A stretch of 64,000 bases of DNA from Thermodesulfobacteriota bacterium (GTDB taxonomy: Bacteria; Desulfobacterota; Desulfobacteria; Desulfobacterales; Desulfosudaceae), in contig JBFMDX010000012.1 of NCBI GenBank assembly GCA_040753795.1, positions 2,774 through 66,773 on the forward strand, read 5' to 3'. Numbering within the stretch: position 1 is the stretch's first letter; each line of letters begins with the position of its first letter. A program made the translations under genes and the position numbers. The notes below the pieces were generated by a model. The model did not search any database, was not told the origin of the DNA, and was given only the letters and a program-made list of their open reading frames with translations. This document shows, in pieces, positions 43,271 through 53,136 of the stretch.

Positions 43271-44308
43271 ATGAAGACCGCGATTACGGAAATGTTCGAA
43301 TGTAAATATCCGGTCTGGCTGTCGGGCATGACCGGTATCAGCACGCCGGAACTGGTCAGTGCCGTCAACAACGCCGGGGGACTGGGGATACTGGCGACGG
43401 CTGATCTGACCACGGATCAAACCCGGGAGGCCATCCGCAAGATCAGGCAACTGACCGACAGGCCCTTTGGCGCCAACGTGCCGTTGATCATCCCGGGATC
43501 GGCCGAAAAAGCCAAAATATTATTCGACGAAAGAGTGCCGGTGGTAAACTACACCCTGGGAAGCGGGGATCGGCTGATTGAGGAGGTCCACCGTTACGGC
43601 GGAAAGACGGTGGCCACGGTGACGACGGAAAAGCACGCGCTTTCAGCACAGAAGCATGGGGCTGACGCGCTGATCATCACCGGTCATGAAGCCGCCGCAC
43701 ATGGCGGGCTGATCACTTCCATGGTCCTGATCCCGAGTATCGCCGATGTGGTGGATATCCCGATTATCGCGGCCGGCGGATTCGCCGACGGAAGAGGCCT
43801 GGCGGCGGCACTGGCCCTGGGGGCGGATGGTATCGCCATGGGCACCCGTTTCATGAATACCAGAGAAAGTCCCGCCCACCAGAACATGAAGGCCATGAGC
43901 AATCAGAAAAAAGCCCATGAAACCGTTTATTCCGACAAGATTGACGGATTGCCCTGCCGCGCGATTGATTCTGCCGGATCCCGGCAGCTGATAAACGATA
44001 AACTTTTTATCCTCAAGGCCCTGGGCAATTCCCGCTATGCCGCCAGAACGTACGGTTTCCCCTGGATCAAGGCCATGGCCGGGATTTTACTGGCCGGTTA
44101 CAGCCGCTCCCGGCAGCTGGCGCGCATGTCAAATGCCTTCAGGGCCGTCAAGCTGGCCATTGATGACGGCGACCGGGACCGAGGCGTGTTCCTGATGGGG
44201 CAGGTGACCGGGATCATCCATGATACGCCGTCCGTGAAAGAAGTCATGGATGCTGTCATCGGAGAGGCGGTGGCGGCTCATCAAAAGGCCGCCGGAAAGA
44301 TTCTGTGA
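43271..44308 (+). CDS. FabK/nitronate-monooxygenase-family FMN enzyme
   Basis: The 345-residue TIM-barrel flavoenzyme shows PVWLSGMTGISTPELVSAVNNAGGLG at the N-terminus, GHEAAAHGG with the conserved His region, IPIIAAGGFADGRGLAAALALGADGIAMGTRF for FMN phosphate binding, and an extended C-terminal part. The family includes the enoyl-ACP reductase FabK and nitronate monooxygenase. These cannot be told apart by eye, but in an anaerobe an enoyl-reductase or detoxification role is plausible. AAAGGAG precedes ATG 43271. It is shorter than PfaD-type PUFA enoyl reductases (~540). Confidence 0.85.
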   Translation: MKTAITEMFECKYPVWLSGMTGISTPELVSAVNNAGGLGILATADLTTDQTREAIRKIRQLTDRPFGANVPLIIPGSAEKAKILFDERVPVVNYTLGSGDRLIEEVHRYGGKTVATVTTEKHALSAQKHGADALIITGHEAAAHGGLITSMVLIPSIADVVDIPIIAAGGFADGRGLAAALALGADGIAMGTRFMNTRESPAHQNMKAMSNQKKAHETVYSDKIDGLPCRAIDSAGSRQLINDKLFILKALGNSRYAARTYGFPWIKAMAGILLAGYSRSRQLARMSNAFRAVKLAIDDGDRDRGVFLMGQVTGIIHDTPSVKEVMDAVIGEAVAAHQKAAGKIL

Positions 44309-44320
44309 AGGAATACGTTT

Positions 44321-45253
44321 ATGAGACGTCGAGGTTATTTGTCTTTTATCTGTACGGTGATTGCCCTGATGATCCTGTCCGGCTGCGTCGCCTCGCGGAA
44401 CCTTTCCAGGGGAGTGGATCATATGCGGTCCGGAAAATTTGACGAGGCCATTGAGTCGTTTTCCCGCTCCCTGGAGGCGAATCCGGATTTTTCCGAAGCC
44501 TATTATCACCGGGGGAATGCCTATGCGATGAAAAAAGAGTTTGATAATGCCACTACCGATTTTACCCGCGCAATAGCGTTGAACCCGGTTTACGAGGATG
44601 CCTATATGGCCAGGGCCGTGGCCCTTATTGAAAAGGGCGATCAGGCGATGGCCATGCCGGATTTATACAAAGTCATTGAACTTCGTCCCGATCGAACTGA
44701 AGCCTACGTGATTAGAGGACGATTGTTTCAGAAACAGGGAGATGCCAAGAACGCCCTGGCGGATTATACCCTGGCGATCAAAAAAGGAACCGGAAATGAT
44801 TATCAGGGGTATCTGTACCGGGGCATATTGTTGAAGGAGCAGGGGGAGGCGGCGCTGGCGTTAGCGGATTTTTCCAAAGCGCTCACCATCAATCCCAACG
44901 ACCCGGGCGCTTATATCCAACGGGCCGAAATCTGGTTAAGTCAGAAGAAATATGATGAGGCGATTGAAGATTGCCGCCAGGCTCTCCGCATTTATCCGCT
45001 GGCGGTCCTGGCGTTCAGAATCCGCGGGGACGCGTTGATGGGAAAGCAGGACTATGATCTGGCGCTCTGGAACTACAGTGAAGCGATTGATATTTATCCC
45101 AATGACGCTTCCTTTTATGCCAGAAGGGGGGACGCCTGGAAAAAGACAGGCAACAAGGCCGCCGCATGCAAGGATTTTGCCATGGCCTGCAAACTGGAGG
45201 ATTGCCGCAAAATGGACTTCTGGAAATGGAAGGACCGGAACTGCGGCAAATGA
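44321..45253 (+). CDS. Lipoprotein with TPR repeats
   Basis: The 310-residue protein has a lipoprotein signal (ALMILSGC) and about seven tetratricopeptide units (AYYHRGNAYAMKKEFDNATTDFTRAIALNP and similar). TPR arrays mediate protein binding, probably here at the periplasmic face of a membrane. It starts 12 bases after the FabK-like gene with an AAGGA site and may be co-transcribed. The C-terminal region has paired Cys (CKDFAMACKLEDC) that may form disulfides. The partner is unknown. Confidence 0.9.
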   Translation: MRRRGYLSFICTVIALMILSGCVASRNLSRGVDHMRSGKFDEAIESFSRSLEANPDFSEAYYHRGNAYAMKKEFDNATTDFTRAIALNPVYEDAYMARAVALIEKGDQAMAMPDLYKVIELRPDRTEAYVIRGRLFQKQGDAKNALADYTLAIKKGTGNDYQGYLYRGILLKEQGEAALALADFSKALTINPNDPGAYIQRAEIWLSQKKYDEAIEDCRQALRIYPLAVLAFRIRGDALMGKQDYDLALWNYSEAIDIYPNDASFYARRGDAWKKTGNKAAACKDFAMACKLEDCRKMDFWKWKDRNCGK

Positions 45254-45263
45254 AACAAACCCG

Positions 45264-46439
45264 TCACAGGCACTGATAAGTCGCATTGATAATGGATTTT
45301 GCCCTGGGATCAATCAGGATAAAGGTGTCCATTTTATTAACCACGTAACCGAAGCCGAGCTGTCGTTCCGGATCCGCGAACCCAAGGCAACCGCCGGCGC
45401 CGGGATGACCGAAGCTTTTCCGGCCCGGTCCGAAATTCCCTGACGGATTGTCCTGATTCATCATGAAACCCAGGCTGAAACGGGTCGGCAGTTGCAGCAC
45501 CGCGTCCCGCCCGGCGGATTCTTCCTGTGAACAGCGGTCAATCATGGCCGGAGACAGGATTTCCCTGCTCCCGTTCTTGCCGCCGCAAGCCAGAACGCCG
45601 TAGACACGGGCCAGTGCCCGGGCGGTGCTCTGTCCATTGGCGGCCGGTATCTCCGCGCTGCGCCATGACCGCGTATTCACGCCGGTGACAATGGTCCAGG
45701 GATTGGAAAACGCGCAGGCCGTCGGTCCCCGGGGATTTTTCACTATGGCTCCGGCAAGACGCGCGGCGTCCGCGTGCAGGGTCGGAAAGCGGAGCATGAT
45801 CATGGTGGCGGAACGGCGATGTTCCGATGGATCCAGGCCGATATGGAGATCCAGCCCCAGGGGGCCGGTCACTTCCTGTTTTAAATACTGCCCGACCGTC
45901 AATCCGGTAATGCGCCGGATGACATGTCCCACCAGCCACCCGTAGGTCAGCGCGTGATACCCGAGGGTTTGTCCAGGAGGCCACCAGGGGGAATGGGCGG
46001 CCAGGACGCTGGTCATCGTATCCCAGTCGTAAAGCGCCTTTCCGGGCAGGCGGGATCGGACCGCCACCATGCCGGCGGTGTGATTGAGCAGCATTCTGAC
46101 GGTTATGGCGTCTTTGCCGGCCCGGCCAAAATCCGGCCAGTATCGGGTCACCGGCGCGTCCAGGTCCAGGCGGCCCTCATCAGCCAGACGCAGGGCGCAC
46201 AGGGCGGTTATGCCTTTGGTGGCGGAATAAATATTGGCCAGGGTATCTTCCCGCCAGGGGCGTTGTTTCGAAAAATCCGTAAAGCCGCCCCAGATATCGA
46301 CCACGGTTTTACCGGCCACCGTCAGGGCCAGCGCGGCGCCGGTCTCTTTTTTCCGCCGGAAATTATCAATAAACGCCTGTTTGACACTTTCAAACGCCGC
46401 GTCACAAAAACCATGAACGACCACATCCGTCTGTTTCAA
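45264..46439 (-). CDS. Class C beta-lactamase-like serine hydrolase/esterase
   Basis: The 391-residue protein has the serine beta-lactamase fold without a signal peptide. SATK in YSATKGITAL is the SxxK nucleophile motif, YHA in GYHALTYGW fits the YxN-like position, and HPGAGG replaces KTG. This combination is typical of EstB-type esterases/lipases rather than true beta-lactamases. The start is TTG with GAGGA upstream. It is convergent with the TPR gene (10-base gap). The substrate is unknown, and antibiotic resistance should not be assumed. Confidence 0.9.
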   Translation of the reverse strand: MKQTDVVVHGFCDAAFESVKQAFIDNFRRKKETGAALALTVAGKTVVDIWGGFTDFSKQRPWREDTLANIYSATKGITALCALRLADEGRLDLDAPVTRYWPDFGRAGKDAITVRMLLNHTAGMVAVRSRLPGKALYDWDTMTSVLAAHSPWWPPGQTLGYHALTYGWLVGHVIRRITGLTVGQYLKQEVTGPLGLDLHIGLDPSEHRRSATMIMLRFPTLHADAARLAGAIVKNPRGPTACAFSNPWTIVTGVNTRSWRSAEIPAANGQSTARALARVYGVLACGGKNGSREILSPAMIDRCSQEESAGRDAVLQLPTRFSLGFMMNQDNPSGNFGPGRKSFGHPGAGGCLGFADPERQLGFGYVVNKMDTFILIDPRAKSIINATYQCL

Positions 46440-46468
46440 ACCGGAATCCTCGCAGGCAACTGATGAGA

Positions 46469-46906
46469 TTAAGTTGACAGTTCATTGCCGTGCTGGCTGA
46501 TGAATCGCTCCAGCTGGGCTTTCTGCATGGGCAGGACTTTTTTAAAAGCAATGCACAGATTTCTGACTTTGCCGTTTAACCCGGGCAGATCGGCGATTTC
46601 AAAGTCCTGAACAATCTGGAAGGGAATTTTATCGACGATGATCCCCTCTCCGGGGAACATGATGGACAGGGTATCCACCTTGCGAAGAATTTTGTTGTTT
46701 TTTTCCACGTAATGCATTGCCAGGCCCTTCATGCCGATATTTTTAATCGGGCCCAGCGTAAGATAGGACGACTTCCCGAACCCGAACAAGGAAGGCTTGG
46801 AAACCAGCACGTAGGCGCCGTCCACCAGAAACCGTTTCCAGCGGCGCCGTTCCCTTGATTTCTGACCATCGATATAAACTTCACCGGCATTTTCATGTAT
46901 CTGCAT
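46469..46906 (-). CDS. PilZ-domain protein
   Basis: The 145-residue protein has the arginine-rich PilZ entrance RERRRWKRF and a beta-barrel-like body with IKNIGMKGLAM at the second-motif position, where the usual (D/N)xSxxG is replaced by NIGMKG. Cyclic di-GMP binding is therefore likely but less certain than for the PilZ gene at 3627. An AGGAGA site precedes the ATG. It lies 65 bases downstream of the secreted-protein gene at 46972. Confidence 0.8.
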   Translation of the reverse strand: MQIHENAGEVYIDGQKSRERRRWKRFLVDGAYVLVSKPSLFGFGKSSYLTLGPIKNIGMKGLAMHYVEKNNKILRKVDTLSIMFPGEGIIVDKIPFQIVQDFEIADLPGLNGKVRNLCIAFKKVLPMQKAQLERFISQHGNELST

Positions 46907-46971
46907 GGCAGGTCTCCTTCGTAACGATTCAACCCGGGCCCCGGTTTCGGCTCCCGGCCGGCATGAGGCGA

Positions 46972-47538
46972 TTACTGCTTCAAGGTGTCAAAACGACGAT
47001 CGACAATATTCTGGACAACCATCATCTGATTATATTGAGCCGGAGCCAGTGATTGAATCATATCATTGATGATCTGCTGGGCAATCAGAATTTTGCTGAC
47101 TTTATCCTCAGCCCAGTCGCTAATGTTGTCAGCGCTTAACTGACCGCCATCCGTCGTGGCCAGCAACTCGGCCGGTGCGGTCGCATTCAGCTCGGAGGTG
47201 ATGATGTCAAACGCCTCTTCGATACTTTTTCGATCTTTCTCGGGAAGCTGTTGAATCATTTCGGCAAAAAGCTGTTGCGAGGAGATGATCTGGTCTATTT
47301 CCTCCCGGGTCAGGGGACCGAAGGTCTTCTCGATCATTTGACGCACTTCACCCTTCTGCTCCTCTGTCAATTGATCATAGTTCTCACCCACCAGGGAATC
47401 CAGGACTACATTCAGCACGATACCGGTCTGACCGGTAATTTTGTCCAGTTCCGCGTCGGTGATCACATGGGCGGCAAAAAGAGGGGTGGACAGGAAGACA
47501 ACAAGGCTGATGAGGAAAGCGGGAGTTCGTCTGTTCAT
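46972..47538 (-). CDS. Secreted protein with ELD..TGQTGI motif
   Basis: The 188-residue protein has a signal peptide (AFLISLVVFLSTPLFAA) followed at once by ITDAELDKITGQTGI. This motif is seen at the mature N-terminus of some secreted or outer-membrane-associated proteins in proteobacteria (DUF6160-like); their function is unknown. The rest is helical and acidic with Gln-rich segments. It has its own sigma-70 promoter (47586-47614) and an AAGGA site. Confidence 0.75.
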   Translation of the reverse strand: MNRRTPAFLISLVVFLSTPLFAAHVITDAELDKITGQTGIVLNVVLDSLVGENYDQLTEEQKGEVRQMIEKTFGPLTREEIDQIISSQQLFAEMIQQLPEKDRKSIEEAFDIITSELNATAPAELLATTDGGQLSADNISDWAEDKVSKILIAQQIINDMIQSLAPAQYNQMMVVQNIVDRRFDTLKQ

Positions 47539-47585
47539 TTTTTTGATCCTTGATAAAAAACAGGTTTAAAAAAAATATTATTTTT

Positions 47586-47614
47586 ATTTTATTCGTTCTT
47601 CATCTTGCAGTCAA
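47586..47614 (-). promoter_or_regulatory. Sigma-70 promoter of the secreted-protein gene
   Basis: On the minus strand, TTGACT (47614-47609), a 17-base spacer and TAAAAT (47591-47586) lie about 48 bases before the ATG. Confidence 0.65.
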
Positions 47615-47769
47615 ACTTTTTGGAATCCGCGGGCGGCTAAAAAGGCAGTGAGACCAGGCAAGACAACAGGACAGTTAAAAACTATTGTGGAACAGACATG
47701 ATGATGCTACTGTGTTGCATCCGTATTATAGAATGGGCTGTAAGCGAATATTTTTTTTGATTGTAAGGG

Positions 47770-47783
47770 GTTATAATTTTAAC
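47770..47783 (+). promoter_or_regulatory. Candidate zinc-regulator operator over a -10 element
   Basis: GTTATAATTTTAAC is a near-perfect palindrome (GTTA-AATT-TAAC core) containing a TATAAT -10 at 47772-47777. It lies 63 bases before znuA. With a Fur-family regulator at the end of the same operon, a Zur site is the simplest reading. The -35 is poor. Confidence 0.5.
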
Positions 47784-47786
47784 GCC

Positions 47787-47813
47787 GTTCGCGACCAGAT
47801 AAAGATCGCGAAC
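47787..47813 (+). promoter_or_regulatory. Hairpin in the znuA leader
   Basis: GTTCGCGA pairs perfectly with TCGCGAAC around an 11-base loop, just downstream of the predicted -10 and 33 bases before the ATG. It may protect the 5' end of the mRNA or be a second operator. Confidence 0.5.
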
Positions 47814-47846
47814 CGCTTTGCATGGTAACAAAAGGGACCGAGCGGC

Positions 47847-48785
47847 ATGACACAGAATAAACATAACAGAAGGAGGGCCCTGCTTGCCATTCCGCTGCTG
47901 GTAATCACACTCCTTGCTCTGGCGGTTGGCTGTCCTGATGATTTAAATGCCGTGGACAGGATTCCGGTGTGTGTCAGTATCGTGCCGCAAGCCTATTTCG
48001 TGCAACAGATTGGCATGGACATGGTGAACATTCAGGTGATGGTTCCGCCGGGCGCCAGTCCGGAAACCTATGAGCCCCGACCGGCTCAAATGAAAGACCT
48101 GGGTGACGCCCGACTGTACTTTTCCCTCGGGGTGCCGTTTGAAACGGTCTGGTTAAACAAGATAGTCTCAATGAATCCGGACATAAAAATTGTCAGAACG
48201 GATAAAGGAATCCAAAAAAGGACGATGGAAGCCCATGCCTGCGGCGAATCCTCCCGGGATCTCCATCACCATCATGATTCCGTCTCCATCCCGGAAAACA
48301 GTGCCGATCCCCACATCTGGCTTTCACCGGCGCTGGTTATGAGCCAGGCCGGAATGATTCTGCGCGGGCTGCAGGAGGCGGATCCGGACCGGCGGGAGGC
48401 CTATGAAAAAAACTACCGGACGTTTATGCTACGGCTGCAGGACCTGGATACCCTCCTGAAACAATTGTTTGCCGACAGCCGGGGGAGCCGCTTCATGGTG
48501 CTTCATCCGGCCTGGGGATACTTTGCCGATGACTATGGCCTGATTCAGATCCCGGTGGAAGTGGAAGGCAAAGCGCCCAAACCGGCGCAATTGAAACAAA
48601 TCATCGATTTTGCCCGGCAGCACTCCCTGAACGTTATGCTGGTACAACCCCAGTCCACCGCGAACTGGGTCAAGCAGGTGGCCGATGCCATTCATGGACA
48701 AGTCGTCTACGCCGACCCGTTGGCACCGGACTGGGAAAAAAATCTGACGGACGTGGCCGCCAAAATTAAAACCGCCTTGAGATAA
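47847..48785 (+). CDS. znuA: Zinc ABC transporter solute-binding lipoprotein
   Basis: The 312-residue protein has a lipobox (LLALAVGC, Cys29) and the cluster A-I metal-binding fold. A His-rich loop (HHHHD) follows the first lobe. Of the usual ligands, His is kept in DPHIWLSP and VLHPAWGYFADDYGL, but the first ligand motif reads GASPETYEPRP, with Glu instead of the common His. Zinc is favoured because znuC, znuB and a Fur-family gene follow; manganese remains possible. AGGGA precedes the ATG. Confidence 0.88.
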   Translation: MTQNKHNRRRALLAIPLLVITLLALAVGCPDDLNAVDRIPVCVSIVPQAYFVQQIGMDMVNIQVMVPPGASPETYEPRPAQMKDLGDARLYFSLGVPFETVWLNKIVSMNPDIKIVRTDKGIQKRTMEAHACGESSRDLHHHHDSVSIPENSADPHIWLSPALVMSQAGMILRGLQEADPDRREAYEKNYRTFMLRLQDLDTLLKQLFADSRGSRFMVLHPAWGYFADDYGLIQIPVEVEGKAPKPAQLKQIIDFARQHSLNVMLVQPQSTANWVKQVADAIHGQVVYADPLAPDWEKNLTDVAAKIKTALR

Positions 48786-48795
48786 AGACCTTCCC

Positions 48796-49575
48796 ATGGA
48801 TCCCGTCATTGTTGATATTCAAAACGTTTCTTTTACGTATAATGGATCACCCGTGATCGAAGACGTCTGCCTGACGATCCGGGAGAAGGATTTTGTCGCC
48901 ATAACCGGTCCCAATGGCGGCGGCAAGACGACCCTGTTAAAACTGATGCTGGGCCTGCTGCAGCCGGACCAGGGAACCATCCGTGTCCTTGGCGGCCCTC
49001 CGCAACAATACTCCCATCATATCGGCTATGTTCCCCAGAACGTGAATATCAACCCGGATTTCCCCATCACGGTGATGGATATCGTACTCATGGGGAAACT
49101 GGCTCCCCGGCGAAAACGATTCGGTACGGCCGACCGCTACCGGCGGGACGCCCTGGACGCTCTGGAGAAAATGGACATGCTTACCGTTGCCGACAGGCGC
49201 ATCGGTGAGCTTTCCGGAGGACAGCGGCAGCGGATTTTTATCGCCCGCGCGCTGGTTACCAATCCCAGGCTGCTGCTTCTGGACGAACCGACCGCCAGCA
49301 TTGATTCAAAAGGGCAGAGCGATTTTTACCGTCTGCTGGAAACACTAAACCGGGATATCCCGGTTGTCGTGGTCAGCCACGATCTGCTGATGATCACCCC
49401 CTATATGAAATCCGTTGCCTGCGTAAATCGACGTCTGCATTATCATCAGGAGTCGGAAATAACCGGTGAAACCATAAAAAACTTCTGCCCCTGCACGGTG
49501 GAGGATATTTGCCCGGTCGGTCTGGTCACCCCCACGCGATCCTGCACCTCCCGCCGAACCAATCGGAAAGAGTAG
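48796..49575 (+). CDS. znuC: Zinc ABC transporter ATP-binding protein
   Basis: The 259-residue ATPase has Walker A GPNGGGKTT, signature LSGGQRQR, Walker B LLLLDEPTAS and a switch His in VVSHD. The C-terminal tail has several Cys (FCPCTVEDICP), which may bind metal and are often seen in ZnuC/MntB-like proteins of anaerobes. It lies 10 bases after znuA and 5 bases before znuB in a clear operon. Confidence 0.93.
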   Translation: MDPVIVDIQNVSFTYNGSPVIEDVCLTIREKDFVAITGPNGGGKTTLLKLMLGLLQPDQGTIRVLGGPPQQYSHHIGYVPQNVNINPDFPITVMDIVLMGKLAPRRKRFGTADRYRRDALDALEKMDMLTVADRRIGELSGGQRQRIFIARALVTNPRLLLLDEPTASIDSKGQSDFYRLLETLNRDIPVVVVSHDLLMITPYMKSVACVNRRLHYHQESEITGETIKNFCPCTVEDICPVGLVTPTRSCTSRRTNRKE

Positions 49576-49580
49576 CTTAT

Positions 49581-50453
49581 ATGATTGAACTGCTGCAGTA
49601 TGAATTCATGCGCAATGCCCTGCTGGCCGGACTGCTGGCCAGTGTGATCTGCGGCGTGATGGGCACCCTGGTGGTGACCAACCGCATCGTTTTCCTGTCC
49701 GGCGGCATCGCCCACGCCGCTTACGGCGGTATCGGCATGTCCGTTTACTTTCACTGGCCTTACCTGGCCGGAGCTTCCGGTTTTTCCGTCGTCGCCGCGT
49801 GGCTCATGGCCGCCGTCAGCATGAAAAACAAACACCGCGCCGACACCGTCATCGGCGTCATCTGGGCCATGGGAATGGCCACCGGAATCATTTTTCTGGA
49901 CCTTTCCCCGGGATACAACGTGGATTTGATAGCTTACCTGTTCGGAAGCATCATCGCCGTGCCGGATTTCCATTTGTGGATCATGCTGGTGATGGCCGGC
50001 GTCATCGTGGGACTGGTGTTTTTTTTCTACAACGACTTTCTGGCCTTATCCTATGATGAAGAGTTCGCGAAAATCCGCGGCGTACCCACGGGAGTGCTTT
50101 ATATCCTGATGATTGTCATGCTGGCCGTAACCGTTGTCATGGTGATTCAGATCGTCGGGCTGATCCTGGTCATCGCCCTGCTGACGATTCCGCCGTATAT
50201 TGTGGAGAAACGCGTCAACTCACTGGCGCGGATGATGATCGGCGCCAGCCTTCTGGGCGCCGTATTCACCGTGACCGGGTTATGGATATCCTGCGTTTAT
50301 AATCTGACTTCCGGTGCCGCCATTATCATGGTGGCCGGGACTGTGTTTTTCGTGACCACGGGCATTGACCGCGTTACCGGACGATATAAACGGAAAAAAG
50401 CGCCTCCCGAACCGGAACATTGCGGTCTGACGCCGATCAACCACAACAAATGA
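49581..50453 (+). CDS. znuB: Zinc ABC transporter permease
   Basis: The 290-residue protein has eight or nine membrane segments and the ABC-3 family pattern (GGIAHAAYGGIGMSVYF near the N-terminus, and FLALSYDEEFAKIRGVPTG as the coupling loop). ATG 49581, after GGAAAG, is chosen over a start inside znuC. It forms the channel of the ZnuABC importer. The Fur-family gene starts 7 bases after its stop. Confidence 0.93.
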   Translation: MIELLQYEFMRNALLAGLLASVICGVMGTLVVTNRIVFLSGGIAHAAYGGIGMSVYFHWPYLAGASGFSVVAAWLMAAVSMKNKHRADTVIGVIWAMGMATGIIFLDLSPGYNVDLIAYLFGSIIAVPDFHLWIMLVMAGVIVGLVFFFYNDFLALSYDEEFAKIRGVPTGVLYILMIVMLAVTVVMVIQIVGLILVIALLTIPPYIVEKRVNSLARMMIGASLLGAVFTVTGLWISCVYNLTSGAAIIMVAGTVFFVTTGIDRVTGRYKRKKAPPEPEHCGLTPINHNK

Positions 50454-50460
50454 GACGACC

Positions 50461-50889
50461 ATGTGTAACCAATGCGACTACGCGGCCTTGCTGGAGAGTG
50501 CCGGACTGCAGTCGACCGACAATCGCCTGCAGGTCATGGAAGTGATCGGCAGCAACCACTATCCATTATCCGCCGCCGATATTTATCACACCCTGGAACG
50601 CCATTCCGCCATCAACCGGGTCACGGTTTACCGGATTCTGGATCTGCTGGTGGACAACGGGTTGGTCGAACGGCTCAGTACCGGCGGCCGGTCATTTTAT
50701 TACGGCCTGGCCCCGAATCCCCATCACCGGCCCCATGCCCATTTTTACTGCAAAAAATGCGGCCAGATGGAATGCCTCAACCCGGACAGCCTGACGGTCG
50801 ATACCAGCCCCCTGGGAAAAATTTTCCCCGGCCGGATCGACAAGGTGGAAATCCGCGTCGACGGCGTCTGCAAGAATTGCCTGAAATGA
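50461..50889 (+). CDS. zur: Fur-family regulator, probably Zur
   Basis: The 142-residue protein has a winged-helix N-terminal half (LSAADIYHTL, RVTVYRILDLLVDNGLVERL) and a metal-binding C-terminal half with HHRPHAHF, CKKCG and a final CKNC. The two CxxC pairs give the structural zinc site. It is the last gene of the zinc-import operon, so zinc-dependent self-repression at the operator near 47770 is likely. Fur or PerR identity cannot be excluded from sequence alone. Confidence 0.85.
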   Translation: MCNQCDYAALLESAGLQSTDNRLQVMEVIGSNHYPLSAADIYHTLERHSAINRVTVYRILDLLVDNGLVERLSTGGRSFYYGLAPNPHHRPHAHFYCKKCGQMECLNPDSLTVDTSPLGKIFPGRIDKVEIRVDGVCKNCLK

Positions 50890-50924
50890 TTTTTATCCGG
50901 ATCGGCCTTTCCCCCCGAAAAATA

Positions 50925-50957
50925 CAAAAGGCTTTCAGCCTGTCTGAAAGCCTTTTG
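50925..50957. terminator. Terminator between the zinc operon and tRNA-Arg
   Basis: A 14-base perfect stem CAAAAGGCTTTCAG / CTGAAAGCCTTTTG closes a 5-base loop. The A and T ends allow it to act in both directions: for znuACB-zur on the plus strand and for the tRNA on the minus strand. Confidence 0.8.
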
Positions 50958-50963
50958 CGTATC

Positions 50964-51040
50964 TGGCGCGCCCGGCCCGATTCGAACGGGCGACCGACGG
51001 ATTCGTAGTCCGGTACTCTATCCAGCTGAGCTACGGGCGC
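50964..51040 (-). tRNA. tRNA-Arg (anticodon ACG)
   Basis: The 77-base cloverleaf on the minus strand has acceptor GCGCCCG/CGGGCGC, D loop AGCTGGATA, anticodon loop CTACGAA (ACG), T arm with GTTCGAAT, and encoded CCA. A34 must be edited to inosine by TadA, whose gene is 144 bases away. Confidence 0.95.
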
Positions 51041-51066
51041 AGTTTACTGCTTTTGCGTTGAAGTCG

Positions 51067-51095
51067 TTTCTAAATGATAGTAGGGATAATGTCAA
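51067..51095 (-). promoter_or_regulatory. Promoter of tRNA-Arg
   Basis: On the minus strand, TTGACA (51095-51090), a 17-base spacer and TAGAAA (51072-51067) lie 26 bases before the tRNA 5' end. Confidence 0.65.
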
Positions 51096-51184
51096 CAAGA
51101 AGTTGCGGAAGTAGCGATGAACTGAAAAATATCCGCATTGTACCGGAATTTTTTAATAATACCCTGACTGGCTGGTGACGGACA

Positions 51185-52958
<1,774 letters not shown>

Positions 52959-52983
52959 AGTACAAAGTCCCTGATGTTTTCCA

Positions 52984-53012
52984 TTGACAACCCTTGTGGC
53001 GTAAACTAAAAA
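52984..53012 (+). promoter_or_regulatory. Promoter of tRNA-Pro
   Basis: A perfect -35 TTGACA (52984-52989), a 17-base spacer and -10 TAAAAA (53007-53012) lie 18 bases before the tRNA. Confidence 0.65.
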
Positions 53013-53030
53013 TACACAAAGTCGTAATGT

Positions 53031-53107
53031 CGGGACGTGGCTCAGTCTGGTAGAGCACAGCGTTCGGGACGCTGGGGTCGCAAGTTCAAATCTTGCCGTC
53101 CCGACCA
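53031..53107 (+). tRNA. tRNA-Pro (anticodon CGG)
   Basis: The 77-base cloverleaf has acceptor CGGGACG/CGTCCCG, D arm GCTCAGTCTGGTAGAGC, anticodon stem CAGCG/CGCTG with loop TTCGGGA (CGG), T arm with GTTCAAAT, and encoded CCA. Confidence 0.95.
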
Positions 53108-53136
53108 AATCTACGAATTAAAAACGGAATGGAAGC

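Larger units (their letters stand above)
47539..47846. other. Divergent intergenic region with promoters of the secreted-protein gene and zinc operon
   Basis: This 308-base AT-rich gap holds the minus-strand promoter at 47586-47614, a TATAAT-containing palindrome at 47770-47783 and a hairpin at 47787-47813. A 60-codon minus-strand frame (47682-47864) was not accepted. Confidence 0.6.

Noticed and set aside
45264-46439. Beta-lactamase resistance gene
   Set aside because: The motif set (SxxK with HPG in place of KTG) and lack of a signal peptide fit EstB-type esterases better.
47682-47864. 60-codon minus-strand frame upstream of znuA
   Set aside because: It overlaps the zinc operon leader and start and has no recognisable product.
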